In this document: positions 55,783-63,665 of the stretch, in pieces | Layout of the letters: each line of letters opens with the position of its first letter | Numbering within the stretch: position 1 is the stretch's first letter | Assembly (NCBI GenBank): GCA_947460595.1 | Contig: CANHGS010000016.1 | Coordinates: 1-64,000 of the forward strand | Direction of reading: 5' to 3' | Source: Bacteroidota bacterium | GTDB lineage: Bacteria > Bacteroidota > Bacteroidia > Chitinophagales > Chitinophagaceae | Length of the DNA stretch: 64,000 nucleotides | Made by a program: the position numbers and the translations under genes | The notes under the pieces: generated by a model | Seen by the model: only the letters and a program-made list of their open reading frames with translations | Told to the model about the DNA's origin: nothing | The model's database searches: none

Positions 55783-58065
55783 TTAATTTCCATAGCACCT
55801 TACAGCGAAGAGTGATGCCGGGATATTTTTGGAAGGATGATTCAATTTAATCATCAGACTGTTGGTAGATACAGGTTCAGATAATATAATTCGATTGATT
55901 GTTTCATAATTATTTTTCTTCTGATATAATAACTTACCACCATGGTCAAATATGGAATAGTCAGTAACACAGAAAGGCATATCTCTTTCTGGATGACCCA
56001 TTAAAACCGATTCCATTGGATGATCAAAGTCGGTATCAAAACATAAATCAATAGAATTGATTGTTTTAGTTTCTTCCCAGCTGATTATTAGGGAAGGATT
56101 GGGATCACTAAAATCTGAGACCCATGCATTAGGCTGAATGGTGGGTCTTTCCATTCCATTTAAGAGATTATCCACATTGAAACAATCTAGTGGTTCAGAA
56201 ATCTTCAATGAAATATTTTGTCCCTCTGGTCTCCTTTTAGGACACCAAAACTCAAAAGAATCAACGCCAATTTCTTCAGTAGGAGTTTGTTTTCCAAAAT
56301 TTGAAACAGCCGGATTTACATGATTGAATAATGACAAAATACCGGTTATCCTTTGGTTTGAAAAATGCAAGCCAATTTTAGGGTTTTTTAGAAACACTAG
56401 ATAAGCATAACAACTATTACTAATGGTTGTATTAAAGTCTATAGAAATACAGTTTCTCCCCTTTTGGATTGGCAGTGTTTTTGATGCAATAATGTTTTCA
56501 GGAGTGTAATTAGAATTACTCCTACTTATTCTCAATTCCACATTTAATTCTGTAACATCATCTCCCATGGCATGTACAATAAATGTAGGAACCTTACCGG
56601 CATTTAATGGAACCATTTGTGCAACAGACCATTCCAAAGTCTTTACAATATCAGATTCTATAAGTTCAGACAGTTTCAAAGTGCTACTCACACGCAATGT
56701 TGCTTGTTTTACTAAGTCCTGTTCGTCCATACGTTGAATTCCTGGAATATAGTGACCTTCTCTAAGCAGAACTTGTTGTAATTCATGCATTTTCTCATCT
56801 TTCCGTAAATCTCTTGGCATAGTTTGATGATCAATACATAAAGAAGCTGCAGTTCCAACAGCTTGACCTATGGCGCCAGAAGTAGCCATTACCCTAGTAG
56901 AAGCAAATGCCACATGTGAAGCACTGATTATTCTACCTGCGAGGAATAAATTTTCAATATTCTTACTGTATAAACACCTATAAGGAATTTGATAAATCCC
57001 TTTGCTATGCCATTGATTACAACCAGGTTTTTCACTAAACACACCATCTGCGGGATGCAAGTCAATACTCCATCCTCCATAAGCAACCGCATCATCATGT
57101 GTTCTTTGCTCAACTATATCCTGCTGAATCAACATATAATCACCTTCAAACCTTCTACTCTCTCTTTTACCAGGAATAGAACCAACCCATTCAAGTGTTA
57201 GATTTTCTGCTTCAGGAAATTCGCCAGAGTTTTTAATATGATTCCAAACGCCATAAACAACTTTCCACAATTCCCATTTAATCTTTTCTGTATCATGCAC
57301 CGTATCTAACCTGCCACCATACTCTATCCACCATAATTTACAACCAAAGTCCTTTGAATTAAAGGAGCGAAATCTAGGTATTGTAGTTATGTCTTTTAAT
57401 GCATAGGACGGTGGAATATATTTTACAGGTTTACCTGTATCTTTTGAGTAGAAATACAAAGAATGACCTAATAATTCTCCATAAGCTTTAGTTGGTGCAA
57501 ATAATTCCCCAAATTCATCTTTTGATTCAGCCCCCATTCTAAATGCAGCGCCAGATAGAAAGCCAAGAATCCCATCTCCTGAAGCATCAATATATATTGG
57601 AGCTTTTATTATGTAAGAGGTCTGATTTTGACTACAAAAACCAAATATAGAATCAATACTATCGGCAGTCTTTTTATTCAATTGATAAATGGCAGTATTT
57701 AGCAACAATTCTATACCCTTCTCTTGAACTACTTTATCCAATAATATACTATCAAAAATCACTGGATTCCCTTCTGGATTTCGATGCATATTTTCAACCA
57801 AAATTTCATCCATTACCCCGCCTTCCCTGGACCATCGATTATTATTACCCATATGAGAAGTTGCACCTAGAATCCATAGTCTTACCTCGCTTGATGCATT
57901 ACCTCCAAGAACAGGACGGTCTTGCACCAAAGTCACTTTTTTACCTAATCTTGCAGCAGCAATGGCAGCACATACACCTGATATACCACCACCAACTACG
58001 GCAATATCTGAATTAATAGAAATGGTAGTTAAATCCCTTTGATCTATACCCTGGCTTAAAATCAT
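55783..58065 (-). CDS. FAD-dependent oxidoreductase (FAD_oxidored type) with C-terminal beta-sandwich
   Basis: 760 aa, no signal peptide, so cytoplasmic. The Rossmann FAD motif is at the start: IAVVGGGISGVCAAIAAARLG (G25, G27, G30) then KKVTLVQDRPVLGGNASSEV. PIYIDASGDGILGFLSGA and FLAGRIISASHVAFASTRVM are the later FAD-binding segments. Residues about 490-760 form a beta-sandwich region, which is unusual for a simple oxidoreductase. Proteins of this family occur in many Bacteroidota PULs, but their sugar substrates are mostly unknown to me. Its position between SusD and the ACS-type transporter suggests oxidation of a released sugar or sugar acid. Substrate and reaction are inferred. Confidence 0.88.
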   Translation of the reverse strand: MILSQGIDQRDLTTISINSDIAVVGGGISGVCAAIAAARLGKKVTLVQDRPVLGGNASSEVRLWILGATSHMGNNNRWSREGGVMDEILVENMHRNPEGNPVIFDSILLDKVVQEKGIELLLNTAIYQLNKKTADSIDSIFGFCSQNQTSYIIKAPIYIDASGDGILGFLSGAAFRMGAESKDEFGELFAPTKAYGELLGHSLYFYSKDTGKPVKYIPPSYALKDITTIPRFRSFNSKDFGCKLWWIEYGGRLDTVHDTEKIKWELWKVVYGVWNHIKNSGEFPEAENLTLEWVGSIPGKRESRRFEGDYMLIQQDIVEQRTHDDAVAYGGWSIDLHPADGVFSEKPGCNQWHSKGIYQIPYRCLYSKNIENLFLAGRIISASHVAFASTRVMATSGAIGQAVGTAASLCIDHQTMPRDLRKDEKMHELQQVLLREGHYIPGIQRMDEQDLVKQATLRVSSTLKLSELIESDIVKTLEWSVAQMVPLNAGKVPTFIVHAMGDDVTELNVELRISRSNSNYTPENIIASKTLPIQKGRNCISIDFNTTISNSCYAYLVFLKNPKIGLHFSNQRITGILSLFNHVNPAVSNFGKQTPTEEIGVDSFEFWCPKRRPEGQNISLKISEPLDCFNVDNLLNGMERPTIQPNAWVSDFSDPNPSLIISWEETKTINSIDLCFDTDFDHPMESVLMGHPERDMPFCVTDYSIFDHGGKLLYQKKNNYETINRIILSEPVSTNSLMIKLNHPSKNIPASLFAVRCYGN

Positions 58066-58130
58066 TTTTTACACTTTCTATGATAGGAAAATTGAGATAG
58101 AATCATATAATTGAAACTAGTTCAAACATT

Positions 58131-60230
58131 TTAATAACCTGGATTTTGTACCAGATTTGGATTATTCAACATATCAGAATATGGAATTGGTAAAAACATA
58201 ATATTAGGAGTAATATATGCATAATCAGAAATTGGTTTTGCATATTGTGAAGCAAGGTGATTCTTAATATTGTCTACCATAATATTCCATCTTTTCAAGT
58301 CATACCAGCGATGTCCTTCAAAAAGCAATTCCCTTCTTCTTTCCAACCTGACTTTTGCTCTTAAGTCTGCTTGATTTGAATAAGTATAATCTGGTAATGC
58401 TTGAACTGCAGGAGTTCCAATTGTGCCACCATGAGCTCTTCTAATGGCGTTGATTTGAGCCAAAGCTATATCCATATTTGCTGATCCTCCAATTTCCATC
58501 AAAGCTTCGGCATACATTAATAAAACATCTGAATAACGAATCCAATGGAAATCATCTGCATTATCATTAAAAGTTGCAGTATTTACTTGATCATTATATT
58601 TGACAATTTGGCCAAAATTGGCAATATTGATTGAGACATTCCTTCTAGGATCTGCAAATTCAAATATGCCATTAGGATTGGGGGCAATAGTAAAAATTTG
58701 ACCAGGCTGGAATCCAGCAACTGAAGCGCTATAGGTAGAATTACTTTGTACCCAGGTAAATGCTGGAGCAGTTGCAGTATTCCTAATAGAGACATAAAAT
58801 GTAGGTGTTCTAATCCCAACAGCAGTTGCTGGAGTATTGACTGCTGGTGATATTTGGTCATATAACATTTCCATTTTCCCATCAGCTTCATACAACTTTA
58901 CTTGAAAATTGATGTTTTTGGAAGCTGTTGTACCAGCTCTCCAAGTCCAGTTTTTCCATTCCACAGTCAAAACCCTATTAGGTGCTGTTCCAATAGTACT
59001 ATAAGTTGCCACACCTCCTGTTCCATTCAAATTATCCATTAATGGACCTACAACAGGATCAGTTACGGTACTAATATTGGGTGCGGTATTTACCCTATTT
59101 ATGAAGCTAATAAATCCATTACTGCTCATGTAAAAATTGTTATAATTTACTCCTCCATAATTGAAATTAAATCCAATAGGTAGCGCTCCAGAAATAGCAT
59201 CATCTGTTTGAACAGCAGCAACATTCGTTCCGGTTGTTAATGGTACATAAGTAGTAGTACCAGCAGTAAAATTATAATTAATAAAATCAGTGGAGGGTTT
59301 TACATAACCAAATTGTACATAGGTCCACTTCATTCTAGTAAATCCTGCTAATTCGGCAGCTAATCCTGCTGTACCCCTAGAGTAAAAAATACGCTCTCTA
59401 TCTGCAGCTTTTGTAGCAACTGCAGCACTAAAGATATTGGCATAATTGGTATTCAAATCAACATTATATAAAGTCTTATTATCAACTATTTCCTTTAGTT
59501 TATCAGCAGCTAGTTGAAATTTTGAAGCGTCATTAATTGGAAACCCAGCCATTGTTAAATAGACCTTTCCAAGCAAAGATTTTGCAGCAACTTTTGTTGC
59601 TCTACCACCATTTTGAACATTTCCATAATCGTAAAAATCATCTAAATTGGTTTCCGCTTCTTTTAAATCTTCAATAATAGTATTATAAACTTCTTTAGAT
59701 GGTGCTCTAGCTGGTAAAAGATTGTTTTTAGAAATATCTGCCGGCTCCAACATTAAAGGAACGTCACCATATAATTGAACCAATCTGAAATAGTTAAATG
59801 CTCTTAAAAATTTTGCTTCAGCCCTGACTCTCTTAATAATTGCAGGCTTTATTTTGGTACTATCATAAACATATAAAAGTACATTATTGGCCCTATCTAT
59901 GGCCCTATAAGCATTGGTCCAAACTTGTTTTGGATAGGAATGTTGTGAGTTATAAACAACGTTTTCTAATTCCAATCGCTCACCTAAAGCAGTTCCTGTT
60001 AATGCACCATCGTCTGAAATAATTTCAACCATATAAATAGGAGGAATACCATTACTTACGTCTACACGCATTGCCTGATAAACTCCATTCACTGCTGCTA
60101 TTGCATCTGCATCAGTTTGATAAAAATTGCTATTGGTTATTAAACCTTTTGGGTCTTCTGTTAAAAATTTTTTACAAGAACTGGTAAGTAATACCAATAC
60201 AAGCAAGAAATATATATTTGATTTTTTCAT
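58131..60230 (-). CDS. Enlarged SusD/RagB-family lipoprotein with inserted beta-sandwich domain
   Basis: 699 aa, about 130 longer than the SusD of unit A. Lipobox LLTSSC (Cys19). SusD segments are residues 20-316 (FYQTDADAIAAVNGVYQAM, FLRAFNYFRLVQLYGDVPLM) and 521-699 (FEFADPRRNVSINI, YSDVLLMYAEALMEIGGS, RLERRRELLFEGHRWYDLKRW, NPNLVQNPGY). Between them, about residues 317-520 carry an insertion: YVPLTTGTNVA, AISGALPIGFNFNYGGVNYN, MSSNGFISF, NRVLTVEWKNWTW and INFQVKLYEADGKMEM. This resembles a beta-sandwich found in secreted Bacteroidota surface proteins. The rest should still bind glycan with SusC at 60249. The extra domain may add a second ligand site. Confidence 0.95.
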   Translation of the reverse strand: MKKSNIYFLLVLVLLTSSCKKFLTEDPKGLITNSNFYQTDADAIAAVNGVYQAMRVDVSNGIPPIYMVEIISDDGALTGTALGERLELENVVYNSQHSYPKQVWTNAYRAIDRANNVLLYVYDSTKIKPAIIKRVRAEAKFLRAFNYFRLVQLYGDVPLMLEPADISKNNLLPARAPSKEVYNTIIEDLKEAETNLDDFYDYGNVQNGGRATKVAAKSLLGKVYLTMAGFPINDASKFQLAADKLKEIVDNKTLYNVDLNTNYANIFSAAVATKAADRERIFYSRGTAGLAAELAGFTRMKWTYVQFGYVKPSTDFINYNFTAGTTTYVPLTTGTNVAAVQTDDAISGALPIGFNFNYGGVNYNNFYMSSNGFISFINRVNTAPNISTVTDPVVGPLMDNLNGTGGVATYSTIGTAPNRVLTVEWKNWTWRAGTTASKNINFQVKLYEADGKMEMLYDQISPAVNTPATAVGIRTPTFYVSIRNTATAPAFTWVQSNSTYSASVAGFQPGQIFTIAPNPNGIFEFADPRRNVSINIANFGQIVKYNDQVNTATFNDNADDFHWIRYSDVLLMYAEALMEIGGSANMDIALAQINAIRRAHGGTIGTPAVQALPDYTYSNQADLRAKVRLERRRELLFEGHRWYDLKRWNIMVDNIKNHLASQYAKPISDYAYITPNIMFLPIPYSDMLNNPNLVQNPGY
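58670..59282 (-). other. Inserted beta-sandwich domain within SusD
   Basis: About 204 codons (residues 317-520) interrupt SusD where a typical protein continues directly from the STDFI helix to the DPRR segment. The piece reads as a complete domain: SNGFISF, APNRVLTVEWKNWTW and NINFQVKLYEADGK are the kind of strands seen in nidogen-like or T9SS-cargo sandwich repeats. Boundaries are estimates. Confidence 0.75.
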
Positions 60231-60248
60231 TGTTTTTGTTTTTAGGTA

Positions 60249-63200
60249 TTATAAGTTAACAGTAAAACCAAAACGATAAACCCTTCCAATTGGAGACGTA
60301 CCGTCATCAACACCACGGGCAAGACCGCCTCTTGTATTTACTTCTGGATTATATCCTGAATATTTGGTTATAGTAAATGGATTTTGAACGTTTACATAAG
60401 CCCTCAATGAAGTCAATTTTAATTTTTTAACAATCTTACCAGATAAGTTGTAAGCCAATGTTATATCTCTACAACGTAGATATGATCCATCTTCAATAAA
60501 ATAATCAGTTGATTCTCTGGCGTCTAAAATAGTACCTGCCACAGGAACCTGGGTAGTTAAATTTCTAGCCCTAATTTGATCAATTAATTTAGGATCAGTA
60601 TCTGGATATATCATTTGATAACGATTATCAAATACGGCTTTTCTTGTGTTTACTAATCCACTCATACTTCCAGTTGACATATCAAACATGTTAAAAATCT
60701 GATTCCCAACTGAATAGCTAAAGAAGGTGGTAAGATCAAATTGTTTGAAAGACAATGAGGAATTAAATCCACCAAAATATTTAGGTAATGCAGAACCTAT
60801 ATATGTTCTATCTGCGTCATTTAACAACCCATCGTTATTAATATCAGCAAAACGCCTAGTTCCCTCTTTTACACCAACTTGAAAAGTTGCAGGCTTGTTT
60901 AATATAGAAGTATCATTCCAAATACCAATTGACCTATATCCAAAGAATTGTCCAACAGGTTGCCCTGGAGTAACGCGGAATAAGAAGGCACTTCCTACCA
61001 CGTTTTCAACGTCTACATACTCGCCAGCAGCACCAGAAAGTTTTTCAACATTGTTTCTATTGAAAGCAATATTGAAATCAACATTCCAACGTAGATTTTT
61101 ATTATTGATAATTTTAGCACCCAGTGCAAATTCTAATCCTTCATTGGTAATAGAAGCTACATTTTTAGTAATACTAGTGTAGCCAGTTGTTAGTGGAGGA
61201 GTTATATTGAATAATAAGCCATCAGTGTATTTACGATAAGCATCAATAGCTAAGGTTAATCTATTATTTAAAAAGCCCAAGTCTAGACCAATATTTGTAG
61301 AAGATGTTTTCTCCCATTGCAAATCGGGATTAGCCAACCTACTTGGAGCAAATGCAATACTATTAGCGCCACCAAAAATCATATTGGTAACACTTAATGT
61401 AGATAGCGTTGAATAAGAATTAATTGCCTGATTCCCTACCAATCCCCAGCTAGCTCTGAACTTTAATTCATTCACATAATATTTCAACTTGCTAAACCAT
61501 TGCTCTTGATCAACCCTCCAAGCTGTTCCAATAGAAGGAAAGAATCCAAACTGTTTGTCTTCAGCAAATTTTGATGTTCCATCATACCTGCCAGATACAC
61601 TCAAATAGTATTTACCTCCGTAATTATAAGAGCCTCTAAATATGCTAGAAACCAATTGGCTGGAATTATAAGAGCTATTGGGTACACCAGGGGTAGATCC
61701 GGATTGGATAGAGTTAAATGAAGTAATATCTGAAGTAAAACCTTGTGAGGAAGCTGTTTGTGTTTTAGAAATAAATTTCTCTGCTGATGCTACTGCTACA
61801 GCGCTTAAGTTATGATTCTTACCAATCTTTTTATTATAATTCAATTGCAGCTGATATAGTGCACTGCTATTTTGTGAATTTCCTAAACTGGCTACTCCCC
61901 TTTGAGTGCTAAATGCCAAAAGCAAAGCAGTTGGAACGTAGTTTTCCAAAAGTGCATTAAATGTACTTAAACCAATGGTACCAGTTAGTTTCAAGGATTT
62001 GCTAATATCATATGCCAATGCAACATTTGCCAACATCTGGGTAGAAGTATTAACATTCTGAACCCCTTTGGCTGAAGAATAAATCAATGGGTTATTGGTT
62101 GTGGAAGCTTGGCTAATTACAGTGGCTAGTGCAAATCTTGAATTATAGAACAATGGACCTTGTGCAGGATCTTCATAATAAGTGTTACCATAATGGAAAG
62201 TGCTCAATTTATTAAAACTACCATCAGGGTTAATCAATGGGGAAGATGGAGCCCAACTTAATGCTCTATTGGTTAAGGTACCTGAAGGTTGTCCACTCCT
62301 TACGGCACTTGTGATATTTACACTTGCCGTTAATGTTACTTTGGGTAGAATATTGCCTTCATAATTGAATTTTCCATTATAACGCTTCAAATAAGAATTA
62401 GGAATAATTCCCTGTTGGTTATAGTATTGACCAGACAAGTAAAATTTAGATATTTTGTCCCCTCCAGAAACACTTAACGAAAGATCTGTTGTTGGAGCCG
62501 ATTGTTGTAAACTTGCCTGATGATTATAATCTTTTAAACTATCAATCTCAGATGGCAAATAAGGCTGTAAAGTGGTTGCAGTATAAGTACCAATTAAGGT
62601 TCTATATCTCCATGCTTCATTTACAAGTGTTGCGTAGTCGTTAGATTTTAAAACATCTACTTGCTTTAAAGGTTTGGCAAATGATTGGTTTAGATTCACT
62701 GATACTTTAACCTTTCCTGCTTTTCCAGATTTTGTTGTTATTAATACTACTCCATTTGAACCGCGTGAACCATATATGGCAGTTGCAGCAGCATCTTTTA
62801 AAATATCAATGCTTTCAATGTCATTCGGGTTTAACATAGAAAGCGGATTAGACGTACCTAAACCACCAAGGTTGGCATTTCCGTTATTTAAGTTCAGATT
62901 GGGAGTATTTAAAGGAATCCCATCTACTACATACAAAGGTTGGGATGAAAAGCTCAATGAACTAATTCCCCTAATCTCAATACTAATACCACCACCGGGC
63001 TCTGAACTATTTTCCATCACATTTACACCCGCGGCTCGTCCGCCAATCAATTGTTGCACGTTAGAATAACCTCCTTCCGTATTGTTTTTGGTACTTACTT
63101 GAGATATAGAAGTTGTTACTTCACTTTTCCGCTTTCTTTCATAACCAACCACAATTACTTCATCAATTTCCTTAACAACGGAACTCATAGTTAATTCCTT

Positions 63201-63473
63201 AGAAATCCCCTTAACAGGAAGTTCCAAAGGTTGATAGTTGATGGCAGAAATAACCAATACATCAGTTGGATTTACTTTTAAAGTAAATTGACCTTGTGCG
63301 TTGGTAGAAGTACCTCTTTTAGTACCTTTTACTAAAATAGATGCACCTTGAATTACGGTACCAGAGTCCGATTTAATGGTGGAACTAATAGTTGCGCTTT
63401 GCGCGTAGAGCATCATTGGCAAGAATAGAAGCACCATTCCTGTAATAAGCCCCATCAATGAGAACTTTTTCAT
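60249..63473 (-). CDS. SusC/RagA-family TonB-dependent outer-membrane transporter (unit D)
   Basis: 1074 aa. Signal peptide residues 1-25 (ending LYAQ), carboxypeptidase-D-like regulatory domain (about 27-105; GTVIQGASILVKGTKRGTST), TonB-box-like VIVVGYERKRKSEV, plug (PLYVVDGIPLN, SIDILKDAAATAIYGSRGSN) and a long beta-barrel ending RVYRFGFTVNL. It pairs with the enlarged SusD 18 bases downstream. It starts unit D and has the third dyad operator 139 bases upstream (63613-63648). Its ATG is preceded by the GGCAAACTGTTTG stretch shared with the first gene of unit B. Confidence 0.97.
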   Translation of the reverse strand: MKKFSLMGLITGMVLLFLPMMLYAQSATISSTIKSDSGTVIQGASILVKGTKRGTSTNAQGQFTLKVNPTDVLVISAINYQPLELPVKGISKELTMSSVVKEIDEVIVVGYERKRKSEVTTSISQVSTKNNTEGGYSNVQQLIGGRAAGVNVMENSSEPGGGISIEIRGISSLSFSSQPLYVVDGIPLNTPNLNLNNGNANLGGLGTSNPLSMLNPNDIESIDILKDAAATAIYGSRGSNGVVLITTKSGKAGKVKVSVNLNQSFAKPLKQVDVLKSNDYATLVNEAWRYRTLIGTYTATTLQPYLPSEIDSLKDYNHQASLQQSAPTTDLSLSVSGGDKISKFYLSGQYYNQQGIIPNSYLKRYNGKFNYEGNILPKVTLTASVNITSAVRSGQPSGTLTNRALSWAPSSPLINPDGSFNKLSTFHYGNTYYEDPAQGPLFYNSRFALATVISQASTTNNPLIYSSAKGVQNVNTSTQMLANVALAYDISKSLKLTGTIGLSTFNALLENYVPTALLLAFSTQRGVASLGNSQNSSALYQLQLNYNKKIGKNHNLSAVAVASAEKFISKTQTASSQGFTSDITSFNSIQSGSTPGVPNSSYNSSQLVSSIFRGSYNYGGKYYLSVSGRYDGTSKFAEDKQFGFFPSIGTAWRVDQEQWFSKLKYYVNELKFRASWGLVGNQAINSYSTLSTLSVTNMIFGGANSIAFAPSRLANPDLQWEKTSSTNIGLDLGFLNNRLTLAIDAYRKYTDGLLFNITPPLTTGYTSITKNVASITNEGLEFALGAKIINNKNLRWNVDFNIAFNRNNVEKLSGAAGEYVDVENVVGSAFLFRVTPGQPVGQFFGYRSIGIWNDTSILNKPATFQVGVKEGTRRFADINNDGLLNDADRTYIGSALPKYFGGFNSSLSFKQFDLTTFFSYSVGNQIFNMFDMSTGSMSGLVNTRKAVFDNRYQMIYPDTDPKLIDQIRARNLTTQVPVAGTILDARESTDYFIEDGSYLRCRDITLAYNLSGKIVKKLKLTSLRAYVNVQNPFTITKYSGYNPEVNTRGGLARGVDDGTSPIGRVYRFGFTVNL

Positions 63474-63475
63474 GG

Positions 63476-63486
63476 CAAACTGTTTG
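63476..63486. promoter_or_regulatory. CAAACTGTTTG palindrome before the SusC start (unit D)
   Basis: The same 11-base dyad as at 26199-26209, again two bases before the ATG. The identity extends to the GG between dyad and start codon, giving 16 identical bases including the ATG in two non-homologous genes. Confidence 0.45.
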
Positions 63487-63612
63487 GTTTTTTAGTTGCA
63501 AATAGGATAGATGATTAAAAAATGTTAATAATCTATATATTTACAATCGAGGCTGAATATACTATGTGTATTAGAAATAATCAGATAGACAAAAAACCAA
63601 AAACAACATTCA

Positions 63613-63648
63613 CCTATCGAAATCAATTGCGGAAACGTTTTCGATAGA
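63613..63648. promoter_or_regulatory. 36-bp dyad operator, copy 3 (unit D and LacI-type gene)
   Basis: Arms CCTATCGAAATCAATTGC (63613-63630) and GGAAACGTTTTCGATAGA (63631-63648) pair at 13 of 18 positions. The right arm contains GGAAACGTTTTC, a near-perfect LacI-type core centred on CG. The three base pairs after it (TAG) are also shared with copy 1. It serves both the SusC gene and the divergent regulator. Confidence 0.82.
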
Positions 63649-63665
63649 TAGACAATTTTTAACAA

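Larger units (their letters stand above)
63474..63665. promoter_or_regulatory. Divergent promoter region of unit D and the LacI-type gene
   Basis: This 192-base divergent gap contains the third dyad operator (63613-63648) and the CAAACTGTTTG dyad (63476-63486). No clear TAnnTTTG promoter was seen on either strand. Because the operator lies 17 bases from the regulator ATG, it would cover that gene's promoter or start, so the regulator probably controls itself as well. Confidence 0.6.

Noticed and set aside
62674-63069. 131-codon open frame on the plus strand
   Set aside because: Antisense to the SusC plug domain, which is well conserved on the minus strand.
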